64,000 bases of DNA, from NCBI RefSeq assembly GCF_003634935.1, contig NZ_RBXO01000001.1, forward strand, positions 372,001-436,000. The letters run 5' to 3'. Below the pieces are notes generated by a model. That model had not been told where the DNA came from. It saw nothing but the letters and a program-made list of their open reading frames with translations, and searched no databases. The position numbers were made by a program, and so were the translations under genes. This stretch comes from Saccharothrix australiensis. Its GTDB lineage: Bacteria > Actinomycetota > Actinomycetes > Mycobacteriales > Pseudonocardiaceae. Shown piece by piece: positions 24,315 through 32,621 of the stretch (positions are counted from its first letter, which is position 1; each line of letters opens with the position of its first letter).

Positions 24315-24330
24315 GGTGACCAGGGTCACA
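24315..24330. promoter_or_regulatory. CRP/GlxR-like palindrome
   Basis: GGTGA-N6-TCACA is one base from the actinobacterial CRP/GlxR consensus TGTGA-N6-TCACA, within a perfect 14-bp inverted repeat (GTGACC AG GGTCAC, 24316-24329). It lies in the 379-bp intergenic region (24116-24494) between a hypothetical gene and gmd. Apart from this and the -10 box at 24482 I see nothing else in that region. Confidence 0.4.
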
Positions 24331-24481
24331 GCAAGCCACATCGATGTCTCCGGTCGGTCACGGGTTCGGTCTCACGGGAACGGACGCATCGCATGGCGGA
24401 CGGGTTGCCTGGCGCCCGTCCACCCAACCGCCCGGCGTGGGAGACTTGCCGGATCGGGTGAGGGCGCCCACAGCCGCGCGG

Positions 24482-24487
24482 CTATCC
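24482..24487 (+). promoter_or_regulatory. Candidate -10 box, leaderless gmd transcript
   Basis: TATCCT lies 7 nt before the GTG at 24495. With usual spacing transcription would begin at or beside the start codon, consistent with the absence of a Shine-Dalgarno. Confidence 0.4.
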
Positions 24488-24494
24488 TTGCGCG

Positions 24495-25484
24495 GTGGCG
24501 CGCGCATTGATCACCGGTATCACCGGGCAGGACGGCCGGTATCTGGCCGAACTCCTGAACAGCAAGGGGTACGAGGTCTTCGGCCTGGTCAAGGGGCAGA
24601 ACAACCCGCGGGCCGAACTCGTGCAGCAGGAGTTGCCGTTCGTGGAGATCGTGTCCGCCGACCTCCAGGACCTGACGAGCCTCATCGCCGCCGTCGAGCA
24701 GACGCAACCGGACGAGGTGTACAACCTCGCCGCGATCTCCTTCGTGGCGCTCAGCTTCAAGCAGGCCGAGCTGACCTCGAACGTGACCGGGCTGGGCGTG
24801 CTCCGGATGCTGGAGGCCATCCGCATGGCCGGCGGCAGCTCCGACAACCCGATCCGGTTCTACCAGGCGTCCAGCTCGGAGATGTTCGGCAAGGTGCGGG
24901 AGACGCCACAGCGGGAGACGACCCCGTTCTACCCGCGCTCGCCGTACGGGGTCGCCAAGGTGTTCGGCCACGACATCACGGTGAACTACCGCGACAGCTA
25001 CGGCCTCTACGCCTGCTCGGGCATCCTGTTCAACCACGAGTCGCCCCGGCGCGGGGTGGAGTTCGTGACCCGGAAGATCACCAACGCGGTCGCGCGGATC
25101 AAGCTCGGCCTCCAGGAGACGCTGGTGCTCGGCGACCTGGAGCCGCGCCGCGACTGGGGCTTCGCCGGCGACTACGTGCAGGCCATGTGGCAGATGCTCC
25201 AGCAGGACGAGCCGGACGACTACGTCATCGCCACCGGCCGGACGCACCGGGTGCGCGACTTCGTGTCCGCCGCGTTCACCCACGCGGGCATCCCGGACTG
25301 GGAGCGGCACGTCACCCAGGACCCGCGCTTCTTCCGGCCCGCCGAGGTCGACCTGCTGGTGGGCGACGCGTCCAAGGCGCGCGAGAAACTCGGCTGGAAG
25401 CCGGAGGTCGACTTCGCGGGCCTCGTCGCGATGATGGTCGACCACGACCTAGAGGTGGAAGCGCGCAAGGCCGGTCTGTCGTGA
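24495..25484 (+). CDS. gmd: GDP-mannose 4,6-dehydratase
   Basis: 329 residues, extended [21 protein letters not shown] binds NADP+; [25 protein letters not shown] (catalytic Ser/Glu) and SPYGVAKV (Tyr-x3-Lys) are specific to [20 protein letters not shown] and [16 protein letters not shown] bind the GDP-sugar. The product, GDP-4-keto-6-deoxymannose, is the precursor of GDP-fucose, GDP-rhamnose and related deoxyhexoses. No epimerase/reductase to finish a specific sugar lies in the window. It overlaps the FkbM methyltransferase gene by 4 nt, suggesting that the methyltransferase acts on the resulting glycan. Confidence 0.95.
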   Translation: MARALITGITGQDGRYLAELLNSKGYEVFGLVKGQNNPRAELVQQELPFVEIVSADLQDLTSLIAAVEQTQPDEVYNLAAISFVALSFKQAELTSNVTGLGVLRMLEAIRMAGGSSDNPIRFYQASSSEMFGKVRETPQRETTPFYPRSPYGVAKVFGHDITVNYRDSYGLYACSGILFNHESPRRGVEFVTRKITNAVARIKLGLQETLVLGDLEPRRDWGFAGDYVQAMWQMLQQDEPDDYVIATGRTHRVRDFVSAAFTHAGIPDWERHVTQDPRFFRPAEVDLLVGDASKAREKLGWKPEVDFAGLVAMMVDHDLEVEARKAGLS

Positions 25485-26365
25485 TCTCGTACGCGCAGAA
25501 CGGGGAGGACGTCGTGCTGGCCCGCCTGTTCCACGGGCGGACCGACGGCCGGTACGTCGACGTGGGCGCGGCGGACGCCGTCGAGGACTCGGTGACCAAG
25601 CACTTCTACGACCTGGGCTGGCGGGGCATCAACGTCGAGCCGATCCCGGCGCAGGCGGAGCGGCTGCGCCAGGCGCGGCCCGGCGACGTGACGCTGGCCG
25701 TCGCGCTCGGCGCGCACAACGGCAGCGCGACGCTGCACGTCGTGCCCGACCGGTCCGGGTGGTCGACCCTGGACGCCTCGCTCGCCTCCGCCTACCGGTC
25801 CGAGCTGGCCGTGGAGGAGGTCGAGGTCGAGGTGCGCACGCTCGCGGACGTGCTCGACGAGCACCCCGGACCGGTGGACTTCCTGAAGATCGACGTCGAG
25901 GGCGCGGAGCAGGTCGTCCTGGAGGGCGCGGACTGGTCGCGCCACCGGCCGCGCGTGGTCGTGGTCGAGGCGACCGAGCCGGGGTCGCCCACGCCCAACC
26001 ACGCGGGCTGGGAGCCGCTGGTGCTGGCGGCGGGCTACCGGTGCGCGTTGTTCGACGGGCTCAACCGGTTCTACGCGCGGGCCGACGACGAGGAGGCGCT
26101 GAGCGTGCTCTCCGCGCCCGCGAACGTGTTCGACCGGTACGTGCGGGCGGAGTTCGCGGACCAGCGCGCGGCGCGGGTGGCCGAGATCGGGTACATCCGG
26201 CGGCTGGAGAACGCGGTGCGGGAAGCCCAGGAGGCGCGGGCCAAGGACGCCGCGTACGTCGAGGACCTGCGCGGGGCGCTGCGCGAGGCGGAGTCGCAGC
26301 TTGGCCGGGCGCACCGGCGGCTGGCGGCGCTGGAGGCGCGGCTGGTGGAGCTGGAGCCGAGCTGA
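25481..26365 (+). CDS. FkbM family methyltransferase with coiled-coil tail
   Basis: 294 residues. [16 protein letters not shown] is the family N-terminus; [20 protein letters not shown] is the SAM-binding motif; [20 protein letters not shown] is the second diagnostic block. FkbM proteins usually O-methylate sugar or polyketide hydroxyls. Residues about 225-294 are a charged heptad-like helix ([36 protein letters not shown]) probably for oligomerisation or docking with other glycan enzymes. The GTG start overlaps the gmd stop (GTGA). Convergent with the large glycosyltransferase gene across a repeat-rich 894-bp gap. Confidence 0.9.
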   Translation: MISYAQNGEDVVLARLFHGRTDGRYVDVGAADAVEDSVTKHFYDLGWRGINVEPIPAQAERLRQARPGDVTLAVALGAHNGSATLHVVPDRSGWSTLDASLASAYRSELAVEEVEVEVRTLADVLDEHPGPVDFLKIDVEGAEQVVLEGADWSRHRPRVVVVEATEPGSPTPNHAGWEPLVLAAGYRCALFDGLNRFYARADDEEALSVLSAPANVFDRYVRAEFADQRAARVAEIGYIRRLENAVREAQEARAKDAAYVEDLRGALREAESQLGRAHRRLAALEARLVELEPS

Positions 26366-26460
26366 GGTCGGGCGGTGGGCGGGGCCGGCGGGCTCCGCAC
26401 GAAGGCCCGAACACGCCGACCCCCGCAGCGGGGATCTCGGCGCTCCCTCGGCGCTCCCTC

Positions 26461-26552
26461 GGCGAACCTCCCGCGGGCTTCCGGTCGGAATCCTCGGCGG
26501 CCCGTCGGCGAACCTCCTGCGGGCTTCCCGGCGGAATCCGCAGCGGCCCTCA
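26461..26552. repeat. 46-bp tandem repeat
   Basis: Two copies with 46-bp period (starting 26461 and 26507; about 42 bp of each align well, beginning GGCGAACCTC), plus a partial third from 26553 that runs into the left arm of the inverted-repeat element. Shorter GGCGCTCCCTC repeats precede it. Non-coding. Confidence 0.75.
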
Positions 26553-27173
26553 GCGAACCCTCAGCAGCCGCCCGAAAACGTCGGTGCCCAGTGGGACAAT
26601 GGAAACCGGGGGCCGGAGGCCACGCCCGGACGCCCTCCCCGGACGCAGCGGACCGGACGCAGCCGCACCCTGCCGACCGCACGCCCACCTCGGCGCCGAC
26701 CACCGTTCGACCCACCCGGTGCAGGCCCGACACCGACCGGCTGCGACACCCACCGACGCCGGCCGGTCCCTCAGTCCGGCCAGGCCACAGGTCTTGGCCG
26801 ACGCGCCGGGCCGACGTGCCGGCATGTGGTGCTTCGCCGACGTGCCGGATCGTTGTGCCGCGCCGACGTGCCGGGCAGACGCACCGGGTCGCGGCACTGC
26901 GTCGAGGTGCCCGGTCGAGGTGCCCGGTCGAGGTGCCGGGTCGCAGCACTGCGTCGATGTGCTGGGCCGAAGCGTCGGGCCGAAAGCGCCTGCGGCGAAG
27001 CGCCGCGGTCGGTCGACGTGCGAGCGAGGTGTGCCGGGGCATGGCCCCGGCCCGTGATCCGGCGTGGCCTCCCGCCCGCGATTCCGCCGTGATCCGGCGT
27101 GGCCTCCGGCCCCCGATTCCATTGTCCCAGTGCGCACCGACATATCCGGGCGGCTGCTGAGGGATCGCTGAGG
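26548..27173. mobile_element. MITE-like element with ~77-nt inverted arms
   Basis: The left arm (about 26548-26628) and the reverse complement of the right arm (about 27096-27173) agree over roughly 77 nt with few differences; shared runs include CAGCAGCCGCCCG, GGGACAATGGAA and CGGGGGCCGGAGGCCACGCC. Inside the right arm a 36-bp direct duplication (27053-27088 and 27089-27123) repeats the inner arm. The interior of about 420 bp is a degenerate series of short GTCGAGGTGCCGG-type units with no credible ORF, transposase or target-site duplication that I can see. It fills the gap between convergent gene ends. Confidence 0.65.
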
Positions 27174-27259
27174 AGCGGTCGGTGGGTGCGCGGAGGCCGC
27201 TCGGGCCGGGCGGCGTGCGGGAGCGGCCCGGCCAGGTGGTCCGGGACGGGCCGGCTCCG

Positions 27260-29743
27260 TCACTTCCGGTGGACGCCCCCGAGGTGCAGGCCCTCGCGGT
27301 AGATCGCGTGGACGCGGTCGCGCATCACCGCGCCGACCGCCTCCGCCCCGCTGTGCGCGCGGATCGCCTTCCGGGCCCGTGCACCCATGCGCGCGCGCAG
27401 CGCCGGGCTGTCGGCCAGCCTGCGCAGCCACCCGGCGGCCTGGGCGACGTCCGGCTCCGCCCACAGCTGCCCCGGCCGGTACCAGTCGGCGAACCGGTTG
27501 TCGTAGCGGTGGTCCTTCTCGGTGATCGGCCTGATGTCGTAGCCGACGGTCGCCGCCGCGCCGGGCGGCATGAAGTCGGTGTTGCCGCCGTAGCCCGTCG
27601 CCACGACCGGCTTGCCGAGCATCATCGCCTCCGCCATGCCCAGGCCGTAGCCCTCGGACCGGTGCAGCGAGGCGTAGACGTCGCACGACGCCAGCAGCGC
27701 GTCCATCTCGGGCCGGGTCAGGTCTTCGGCGATCAGGGTGCCGTTGACGCTCGCCACCGCGTCCGCCAGCGCCGCCGCCATCAGCGGGAAGATGTCCAGG
27801 TCGATCGCCTTGATCACCAGGTGCGCGGTGGTGCCGCGCTCGTGCGGCGCGAACGCCCGGCGGAACGCGTCGATCACGCCCCACGGGTTCTTGCGCGCGT
27901 CGCTGGACGACGAGCTGAACGTGAACAGCACGACGAACGCGTCCTCGGCCAGCCCGAACCGCGCCCGGTCCGGTGCGGCCTCCACCTCCGGGACCACGTT
28001 CGGCACCACGGTGATCGGGATGTCGGTGACGGTGCGGAACGCGTCGCCGACGAACGACGACACCACCCACAGCTCGTCCAGGCGCGGCAGCTGGACCAGC
28101 GTGTAGTCCAGGATCTCCGGCAGCTCCCACGCCCACAGCGCGATCGTGTACCGGTCGAGCGAGCTGTCCGGGATCAGCTGGAACTCGTTGAGGTTCACCA
28201 TCCACAGGTCGACCGGGTAGTCCTTGCCGGCGCGCAGCTCGGCCAGCTCGCGCGGCACCTGGACGGTCCGGACCGGCGCACGCGAGTTGAACTCGGTGTA
28301 GGTCAGGCCCACGTCGGTGCCGAGCAGCGCCAGGCCCGCGCGCCGGAACGACTCGGACAGGCCGGTCGTGGCCCGCGTGTCGGCGAACAGGTTCACCCCG
28401 GGCGCGGACCGCTCGACCAGCTCGACCGGCCGGAACGCACGCCGACCCCCGGACCGCCCGCCCCGGCCGGACCCGCCCTGACCGGACCCGCCCAGGTTCG
28501 CGGCCCCTTCGCGCGCCCCGCCGCCGGCGGTGACCAGGTCCGGCGCGTAGGCGTCCTCGGCGGCGGACTCCAGCGCCTCGCGGTACTGCCGCGCGACCAC
28601 CGGCCACGACGCCTCCCGCGCCACCCAGTCCCGCGCCAGCTCACCCGCCGCCCGCGCCCGCCCTGGCTCGGTGACGACCTGCTCCAGCAGCGCGGCCAAC
28701 GCCTCCGCCTCGGCGCGCGACTCGATCGGCACCCGCCAGCAGAACTCCTCGGCGTAGTGCCGGTTCTGCGGCAGGTCGCTGGTGATCACCGGCCGGCCGG
28801 CCCCGAACGCGCGCATCATCACCGCGCTGGTCTCGCCCGCCGTGGGCCAGCGCAGGTTCACCACCGCGTCGGTCGCGCCGATCAGCTGCTCGAAGTCGTC
28901 CTTCGCCGGGCTCAGCTCCATCCGCACGGAGTCCCGCAGCCCGTACTGGTCCAGGGCGCGCACCACGTCGGCGTGCACCTCCGGGTAGTCCACGTGACCC
29001 GCGATCAGCAGCCGGGCGCGCGGCCAGCGCCGCCGCACCTGCGCGAACGCCAGCACCACCACGAGGATGCGCTTGATGCGGTTGAACCCGCCGAACACGC
29101 CGAACACCACGTGCCCGTCGTCCCACCCGAGCCGCGCGCGCACCGCGGCCCGGTCGGCGTCGTCGCGGACCGGCGCGCCGGAGTTCACCACCGACACCGG
29201 CAGTCCGGGGTACCGGGCGCGCAGCCGGTCCGCCGAGTACGGGTCGTGCACGATGAAGCCGCGGCTGGCCGCCGCGAGCCGCCGCTCCATCGTCATCGTC
29301 ATCGCGTCCAGGTAGCGGGGCCCGTCCGCCTCGACCGCGGGCCACCCGTTGAGCAGTGCCGGGTCCTGCGGGTCGCCCCAGATCGGGCCGTGCGCGAACG
29401 CCACCTCGTCCCGGAACGCGGGCGTGCCGATCCCGCCGTGGTAACCCTGGTGGAAGTCCAGCAGCGAGGTGTCGTGCAGCACGACCACGCCGGGCACGGC
29501 CAGCGCCTGCCGGTAGATCCACGTGTGCACACCGGCGTGGTTGCCCATCTGGTACACCGGCAGCCCGGTCGCCGCGGCGGGCGTCACCAGGGGCACCGGC
29601 GCGGTCGCGTCCGCCGAGCGGGACACGGCCGTCACCGCCACCTCGTCGGCGAGCGGTCCGAGCAGTTCGTAGGTGTAGTCCGCGATACCGCTGCGCTCGG
29701 GCGGCAGCGGGCTCCACATGCCGACCCGCGTCGTCACATCCAC
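27260..29743 (-). CDS. Tandem double GT4-type glycosyltransferase
   Basis: 827 residues containing two GT-B glycosyltransferases. The N-terminal unit (about 1-410) starts with VGMWSPLPPERSGIADYTYE and has FGVFGGFNRIKR and TAGETSAVMMRAFGAGRPVI. A Gly/Arg-rich linker (about 425-450) follows. The C-terminal unit (about 455-827) has ASLHRSEGYGLGMAEAMMLG with the Glu-x7-Glu motif that binds the nucleotide-sugar, and TGYGGNTDF. Each half should add a sugar from a nucleotide donor, so one protein may build a disaccharide. GTG start, 4 nt after the stop of the methyltransferase gene; the last 13 bp before the start are duplicated. Confidence 0.88.
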   Translation of the reverse strand: MDVTTRVGMWSPLPPERSGIADYTYELLGPLADEVAVTAVSRSADATAPVPLVTPAAATGLPVYQMGNHAGVHTWIYRQALAVPGVVVLHDTSLLDFHQGYHGGIGTPAFRDEVAFAHGPIWGDPQDPALLNGWPAVEADGPRYLDAMTMTMERRLAAASRGFIVHDPYSADRLRARYPGLPVSVVNSGAPVRDDADRAAVRARLGWDDGHVVFGVFGGFNRIKRILVVVLAFAQVRRRWPRARLLIAGHVDYPEVHADVVRALDQYGLRDSVRMELSPAKDDFEQLIGATDAVVNLRWPTAGETSAVMMRAFGAGRPVITSDLPQNRHYAEEFCWRVPIESRAEAEALAALLEQVVTEPGRARAAGELARDWVAREASWPVVARQYREALESAAEDAYAPDLVTAGGGAREGAANLGGSGQGGSGRGGRSGGRRAFRPVELVERSAPGVNLFADTRATTGLSESFRRAGLALLGTDVGLTYTEFNSRAPVRTVQVPRELAELRAGKDYPVDLWMVNLNEFQLIPDSSLDRYTIALWAWELPEILDYTLVQLPRLDELWVVSSFVGDAFRTVTDIPITVVPNVVPEVEAAPDRARFGLAEDAFVVLFTFSSSSSDARKNPWGVIDAFRRAFAPHERGTTAHLVIKAIDLDIFPLMAAALADAVASVNGTLIAEDLTRPEMDALLASCDVYASLHRSEGYGLGMAEAMMLGKPVVATGYGGNTDFMPPGAAATVGYDIRPITEKDHRYDNRFADWYRPGQLWAEPDVAQAAGWLRRLADSPALRARMGARARKAIRAHSGAEAVGAVMRDRVHAIYREGLHLGGVHRK

Positions 29744-29747
29744 ACCG

Positions 29748-30878
29748 TCACATCCACGCGAGCAGGCAGTACCGGCCGGCGCGGGCCGCGTCCGGCGCCG
29801 CCGTCGCGGGCCAGCCGTCCAGCGGGCCGCCGTCCGGGTAGCGGACCTCGATCCGGGAGAACCCGGCGACCTCCGCCAGGAACCGCAGGAACGTCGGGTG
29901 CACGGGCCGCCGCGCGAACGGGTCGACGTGGAAGTCCGCCATGCCGGGGCCGTCCGGGTTGGGCGTCTCCAGCAGCAGCACGCCGCCGGGCTTGAGCGCT
30001 TGGCCCGCGAGGTCGAAGAACCGGGACAGCGCCGCCGCGTCCCGCCGCTCGACGAACCGGAACGCCGTCACCGCGCCCAGCGAGCGCTTGGCGGTGCGCG
30101 CCAGCGCGTCCAGCGGGTCCGCCTCCTCGACGGCGAGGCCCAGTTCGCCGCAGTGCTTCACGACGAACGGGTTGGGCGACGCGCCGGACGCGGGCACGTC
30201 CGCCGAGCGCAGCACCTCCAGCCACTCGCCCCGGCTCGGCGCGACGTCCAGCACGGGGCCGTGCGCGGCCTCGACCACCGGCAGGTACGCGGCGCGCGTG
30301 GTGCGCGTCAGGTCGGCGGGCCCGTCGAGCAGGTGCGCCACCGGCAGCTCCAGCGCCGCCGACCGGTCCGGCGCGGAGGTCACCTCGACCTCCGGGGCGG
30401 TGGCCCGTGCCCGGTCGAGGAACAGGTCGAGCTGCGCGTGCCGCAGGCGGGTGTCCAGCGCGGCGGAGTCGAGTTCGGCCAGCCGCCGCTCGATGCGGTC
30501 CAGGCGCGCGGCGACGTCGTCGGCCGCGGTCTCCCGGTCCACGAGCTGGAGGCGCAGGTCGGTCACCTCGGTGCGGATGCCGCCGATCGCCGCGTAGAGG
30601 CGCTGGTTCAGGCCGGCCATGATGTTCTGGTCGGCGCTGCGCAGCTTCTCCACCTCGACGGCGAGGTCCTCGCTCGCGGCGGCCCGCCCGCCGCCCTGGC
30701 TGAGCGCGTCGACCGCGTCGCGCACCGCGAGGTTGAAGTCGACCTGCCCCTTGAGCTGGCGCTTCCACAGCAGGCGCAACAGGAACCTGCCGAACAGGTC
30801 CCGCGAGCGCAGCGGCAGGTTGAGGTTGCGGTGCTTCTCCAGGCGGACGATGGCGTCCGCCAGGCGTGCTTGCGACAT
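29748..30878 (-). CDS. Coiled-coil SAM methyltransferase of glycan loci
   Basis: 376 residues. Residues about 90-175 form a coiled coil (AVEVEKLRSADQNIMAGLNQ, LDRIERRLAELDSAALDTRL). The C-terminal half resembles class I methyltransferases of O-antigen and capsule clusters, with LDVAPSRGEWLEVL where the usual motif is L-D-x-G-C-G-R-G-E-W-L-E, then GQALKPGGVLLLETPNPD. The Gly-Cys-Gly of motif I is replaced by Ala-Pro-Ser, which may weaken SAM binding. Such proteins can cap or methylate growing polysaccharides and measure chain length through the coiled coil. Followed 4 nt later by the double glycosyltransferase gene. Confidence 0.75.
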   Translation of the reverse strand: MSQARLADAIVRLEKHRNLNLPLRSRDLFGRFLLRLLWKRQLKGQVDFNLAVRDAVDALSQGGGRAAASEDLAVEVEKLRSADQNIMAGLNQRLYAAIGGIRTEVTDLRLQLVDRETAADDVAARLDRIERRLAELDSAALDTRLRHAQLDLFLDRARATAPEVEVTSAPDRSAALELPVAHLLDGPADLTRTTRAAYLPVVEAAHGPVLDVAPSRGEWLEVLRSADVPASGASPNPFVVKHCGELGLAVEEADPLDALARTAKRSLGAVTAFRFVERRDAAALSRFFDLAGQALKPGGVLLLETPNPDGPGMADFHVDPFARRPVHPTFLRFLAEVAGFSRIEVRYPDGGPLDGWPATAAPDAARAGRYCLLAWM

Positions 30879-31013
30879 GGACCGTCCAACGGATTGCGGG
30901 GGCGAGGTCGCCGGAAATGCGGCCGGCCGCAGTCTAAGGCAGTCGCCGCGCCGACCGACGCCGATCGCCGCAACCCGGCGTCGGCGGATGGGCCGACCGG
31001 CGGGCATCCCGCG

Positions 31014-32621
31014 TCAGCGGACCGGCTTGGCCTTCAGCTCCTTCACCACCGTGTCGACGATCTGCGGGTTCAGCAGGCTCAGCGAACCGGACACCAGGCT
31101 GCGCTCGGCGACCTCGACCACCACGGTCGAGTTGTCCGCCAACAGCTTCCCGGCGGCCTCGCCGCGGTCGGCCGCCAGGTTCCCGTGGTGCATGATCGTC
31201 AGGTCGCCGAACACGCTGCCGAGGTACTTGGTGGTGCGGATGGTGAACGAGTCGCTGAGCATCCCCACCCGCTGGTGGTACGTGCCCGCGCCGGTGGCCG
31301 TGGTGAGCCGGACCGGGGTGCTGAACTCGCGCGGCGCGTCGTTCCTGGTCTGGTTGGTCGTGCCGTCCGGACGGATCAGGTACGACAGGCCGGTGGTGGT
31401 GCCGGTGCGGCCGATCAGCGGCGGCAGGTCGGCCGACGCCTGCCACGCCGGGCCCTCGTCCACCCGCCACCGCGCGCTGATGCCCGGTCGCAGCCGCTCG
31501 GCGAGCCGGCGGGCCATGACGACGCCGCCCTCGTCGCCCCAGTGCGCGTCGACGGGTCCGTACACCGGCGCGCCCAGGCGCTCGCCCCAGTCCTTCAGGT
31601 CCTCGCGCAGGTCCAGCACGTAGTCCTCGCCCGACACGGCCCGCCAGAACTCGTCGACGACCTCGCGGTGGCACTCGCGGCCGGGCAGGTCGGCGGGGAG
31701 GTTCTGCGGGTACAGCGTGGCCTTGTCCGGCGCGACGACCACGACGAACCGCCGCCCGGACGAGGTGACGCCGTCGCGCAGGTGTCGCAGCCGCCGCATG
31801 ACCTCGTCGGTGTCGAGCGCCTGGGAGCAGTGGCTGGCCAGCTCGTCGCCCAGGTACAGCCAGCCGTTCGTGCCCTCCACGACGTTCGGGAACGTCACCG
31901 GAGGGCGCTTCGGCTTGGGCGGCTTGCTGGTCTCGGTCGGGATCGGCGGTCCGCCCTGGTCCGCCTTCGGCCGCGCGGGCGGCTCGCCGAACACGCCGCG
32001 GCTGATGCCGTCGTAGAGGCCGATCGCCTGCTCGCGCAGCGGCAGGTGGTCCGACGCCCACGCCTGGAGTTCGCCGATCTCCGTGATGCCGGGGAACGCG
32101 GTGAGCGACCGGTTCTCGAACTCGCGCGGCCGGACGCCCAGCGCGAACGCGACGGCGGGCAGCGTCAGGAACACCACCGCGCAGATCAGCGCCGTGCGCT
32201 GGGTCGCGCCGTGCCGTGGGCGGTGGAGCGCGTGCTCGGTCGGCAGCAGCGACTCGTGCACCGGGGGGAGGGCGGACTTCGTCGCCGGTCGGGCGTTCCC
32301 GTGGCCCGGTCGGACTTCTCCGGGAGTCGGGCGGCCGTTCGCGGGGGTGGCCTGGGCATCTGCGTGAGCCGGTCGGGCGTTGGCGAGGCCGGGCTGGGTG
32401 TTTCCGTGCGCCGGTCGGGCGTTCGCGTGCGCCGGTTGGGCGTTCGCAGGGGCCGGTTGGGCGTTCGCGTGCGCCGGTTGGGCGTTCGCTGGGGTCGGCT
32501 GGGCTCCGGGGGCCGGTTGGGCGTTCAGGGGGGTCGCCTGGGCGTTCCCGGAATTCGGCTGGGCACCGGGGGCGGGTCGGGCGGTTCCGGGAGCCGGGCG
32601 GGCCTGTTCGTGAGCGGTCAT
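31014..32621 (-). CDS. AlgX/SGNH-like membrane protein with heptapeptide repeats
   Basis: 535 residues. Residues 6-110 are a low-complexity region of degenerate ANAQPAP/ANAQPAH heptads; residues 143-163 are one membrane helix (TALICAVVFLTLPAVAFALG); the remainder lies outside and matches the AlgX/AlgJ SGNH-like group: SLTAFPGITEIGELQAWASD, HLPLREQAIGLYDG, EGTNGWLYLGDELA, and GPVDAHWGDEGG with the Asp-x-His catalytic pair. These enzymes O-acetylate exported polysaccharides. ATG overlaps the stop of the upstream glycosyltransferase gene (ATGA). The repeat region is encoded by 21-bp units (32292-32606). Confidence 0.78.
   Translation of the reverse strand: MTAHEQARPAPGTARPAPGAQPNSGNAQATPLNAQPAPGAQPTPANAQPAHANAQPAPANAQPAHANARPAHGNTQPGLANARPAHADAQATPANGRPTPGEVRPGHGNARPATKSALPPVHESLLPTEHALHRPRHGATQRTALICAVVFLTLPAVAFALGVRPREFENRSLTAFPGITEIGELQAWASDHLPLREQAIGLYDGISRGVFGEPPARPKADQGGPPIPTETSKPPKPKRPPVTFPNVVEGTNGWLYLGDELASHCSQALDTDEVMRRLRHLRDGVTSSGRRFVVVVAPDKATLYPQNLPADLPGRECHREVVDEFWRAVSGEDYVLDLREDLKDWGERLGAPVYGPVDAHWGDEGGVVMARRLAERLRPGISARWRVDEGPAWQASADLPPLIGRTGTTTGLSYLIRPDGTTNQTRNDAPREFSTPVRLTTATGAGTYHQRVGMLSDSFTIRTTKYLGSVFGDLTIMHHGNLAADRGEAAGKLLADNSTVVVEVAERSLVSGSLSLLNPQIVDTVVKELKAKPVR

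Noticed and set aside
18351-26365. Secondary-metabolite (glycosylated natural product) cluster
   Set aside because: Sugar-nucleotide and methyltransferase genes are present, but no polyketide, peptide or terpene synthase lies in the window; an envelope glycan fits better.
26301-27160. Several open frames across the inverted-repeat element
   Set aside because: All are Arg/Pro/Gly low-complexity in every frame, no ribosome sites, no domain; GC-rich sequence gives long open frames by chance.
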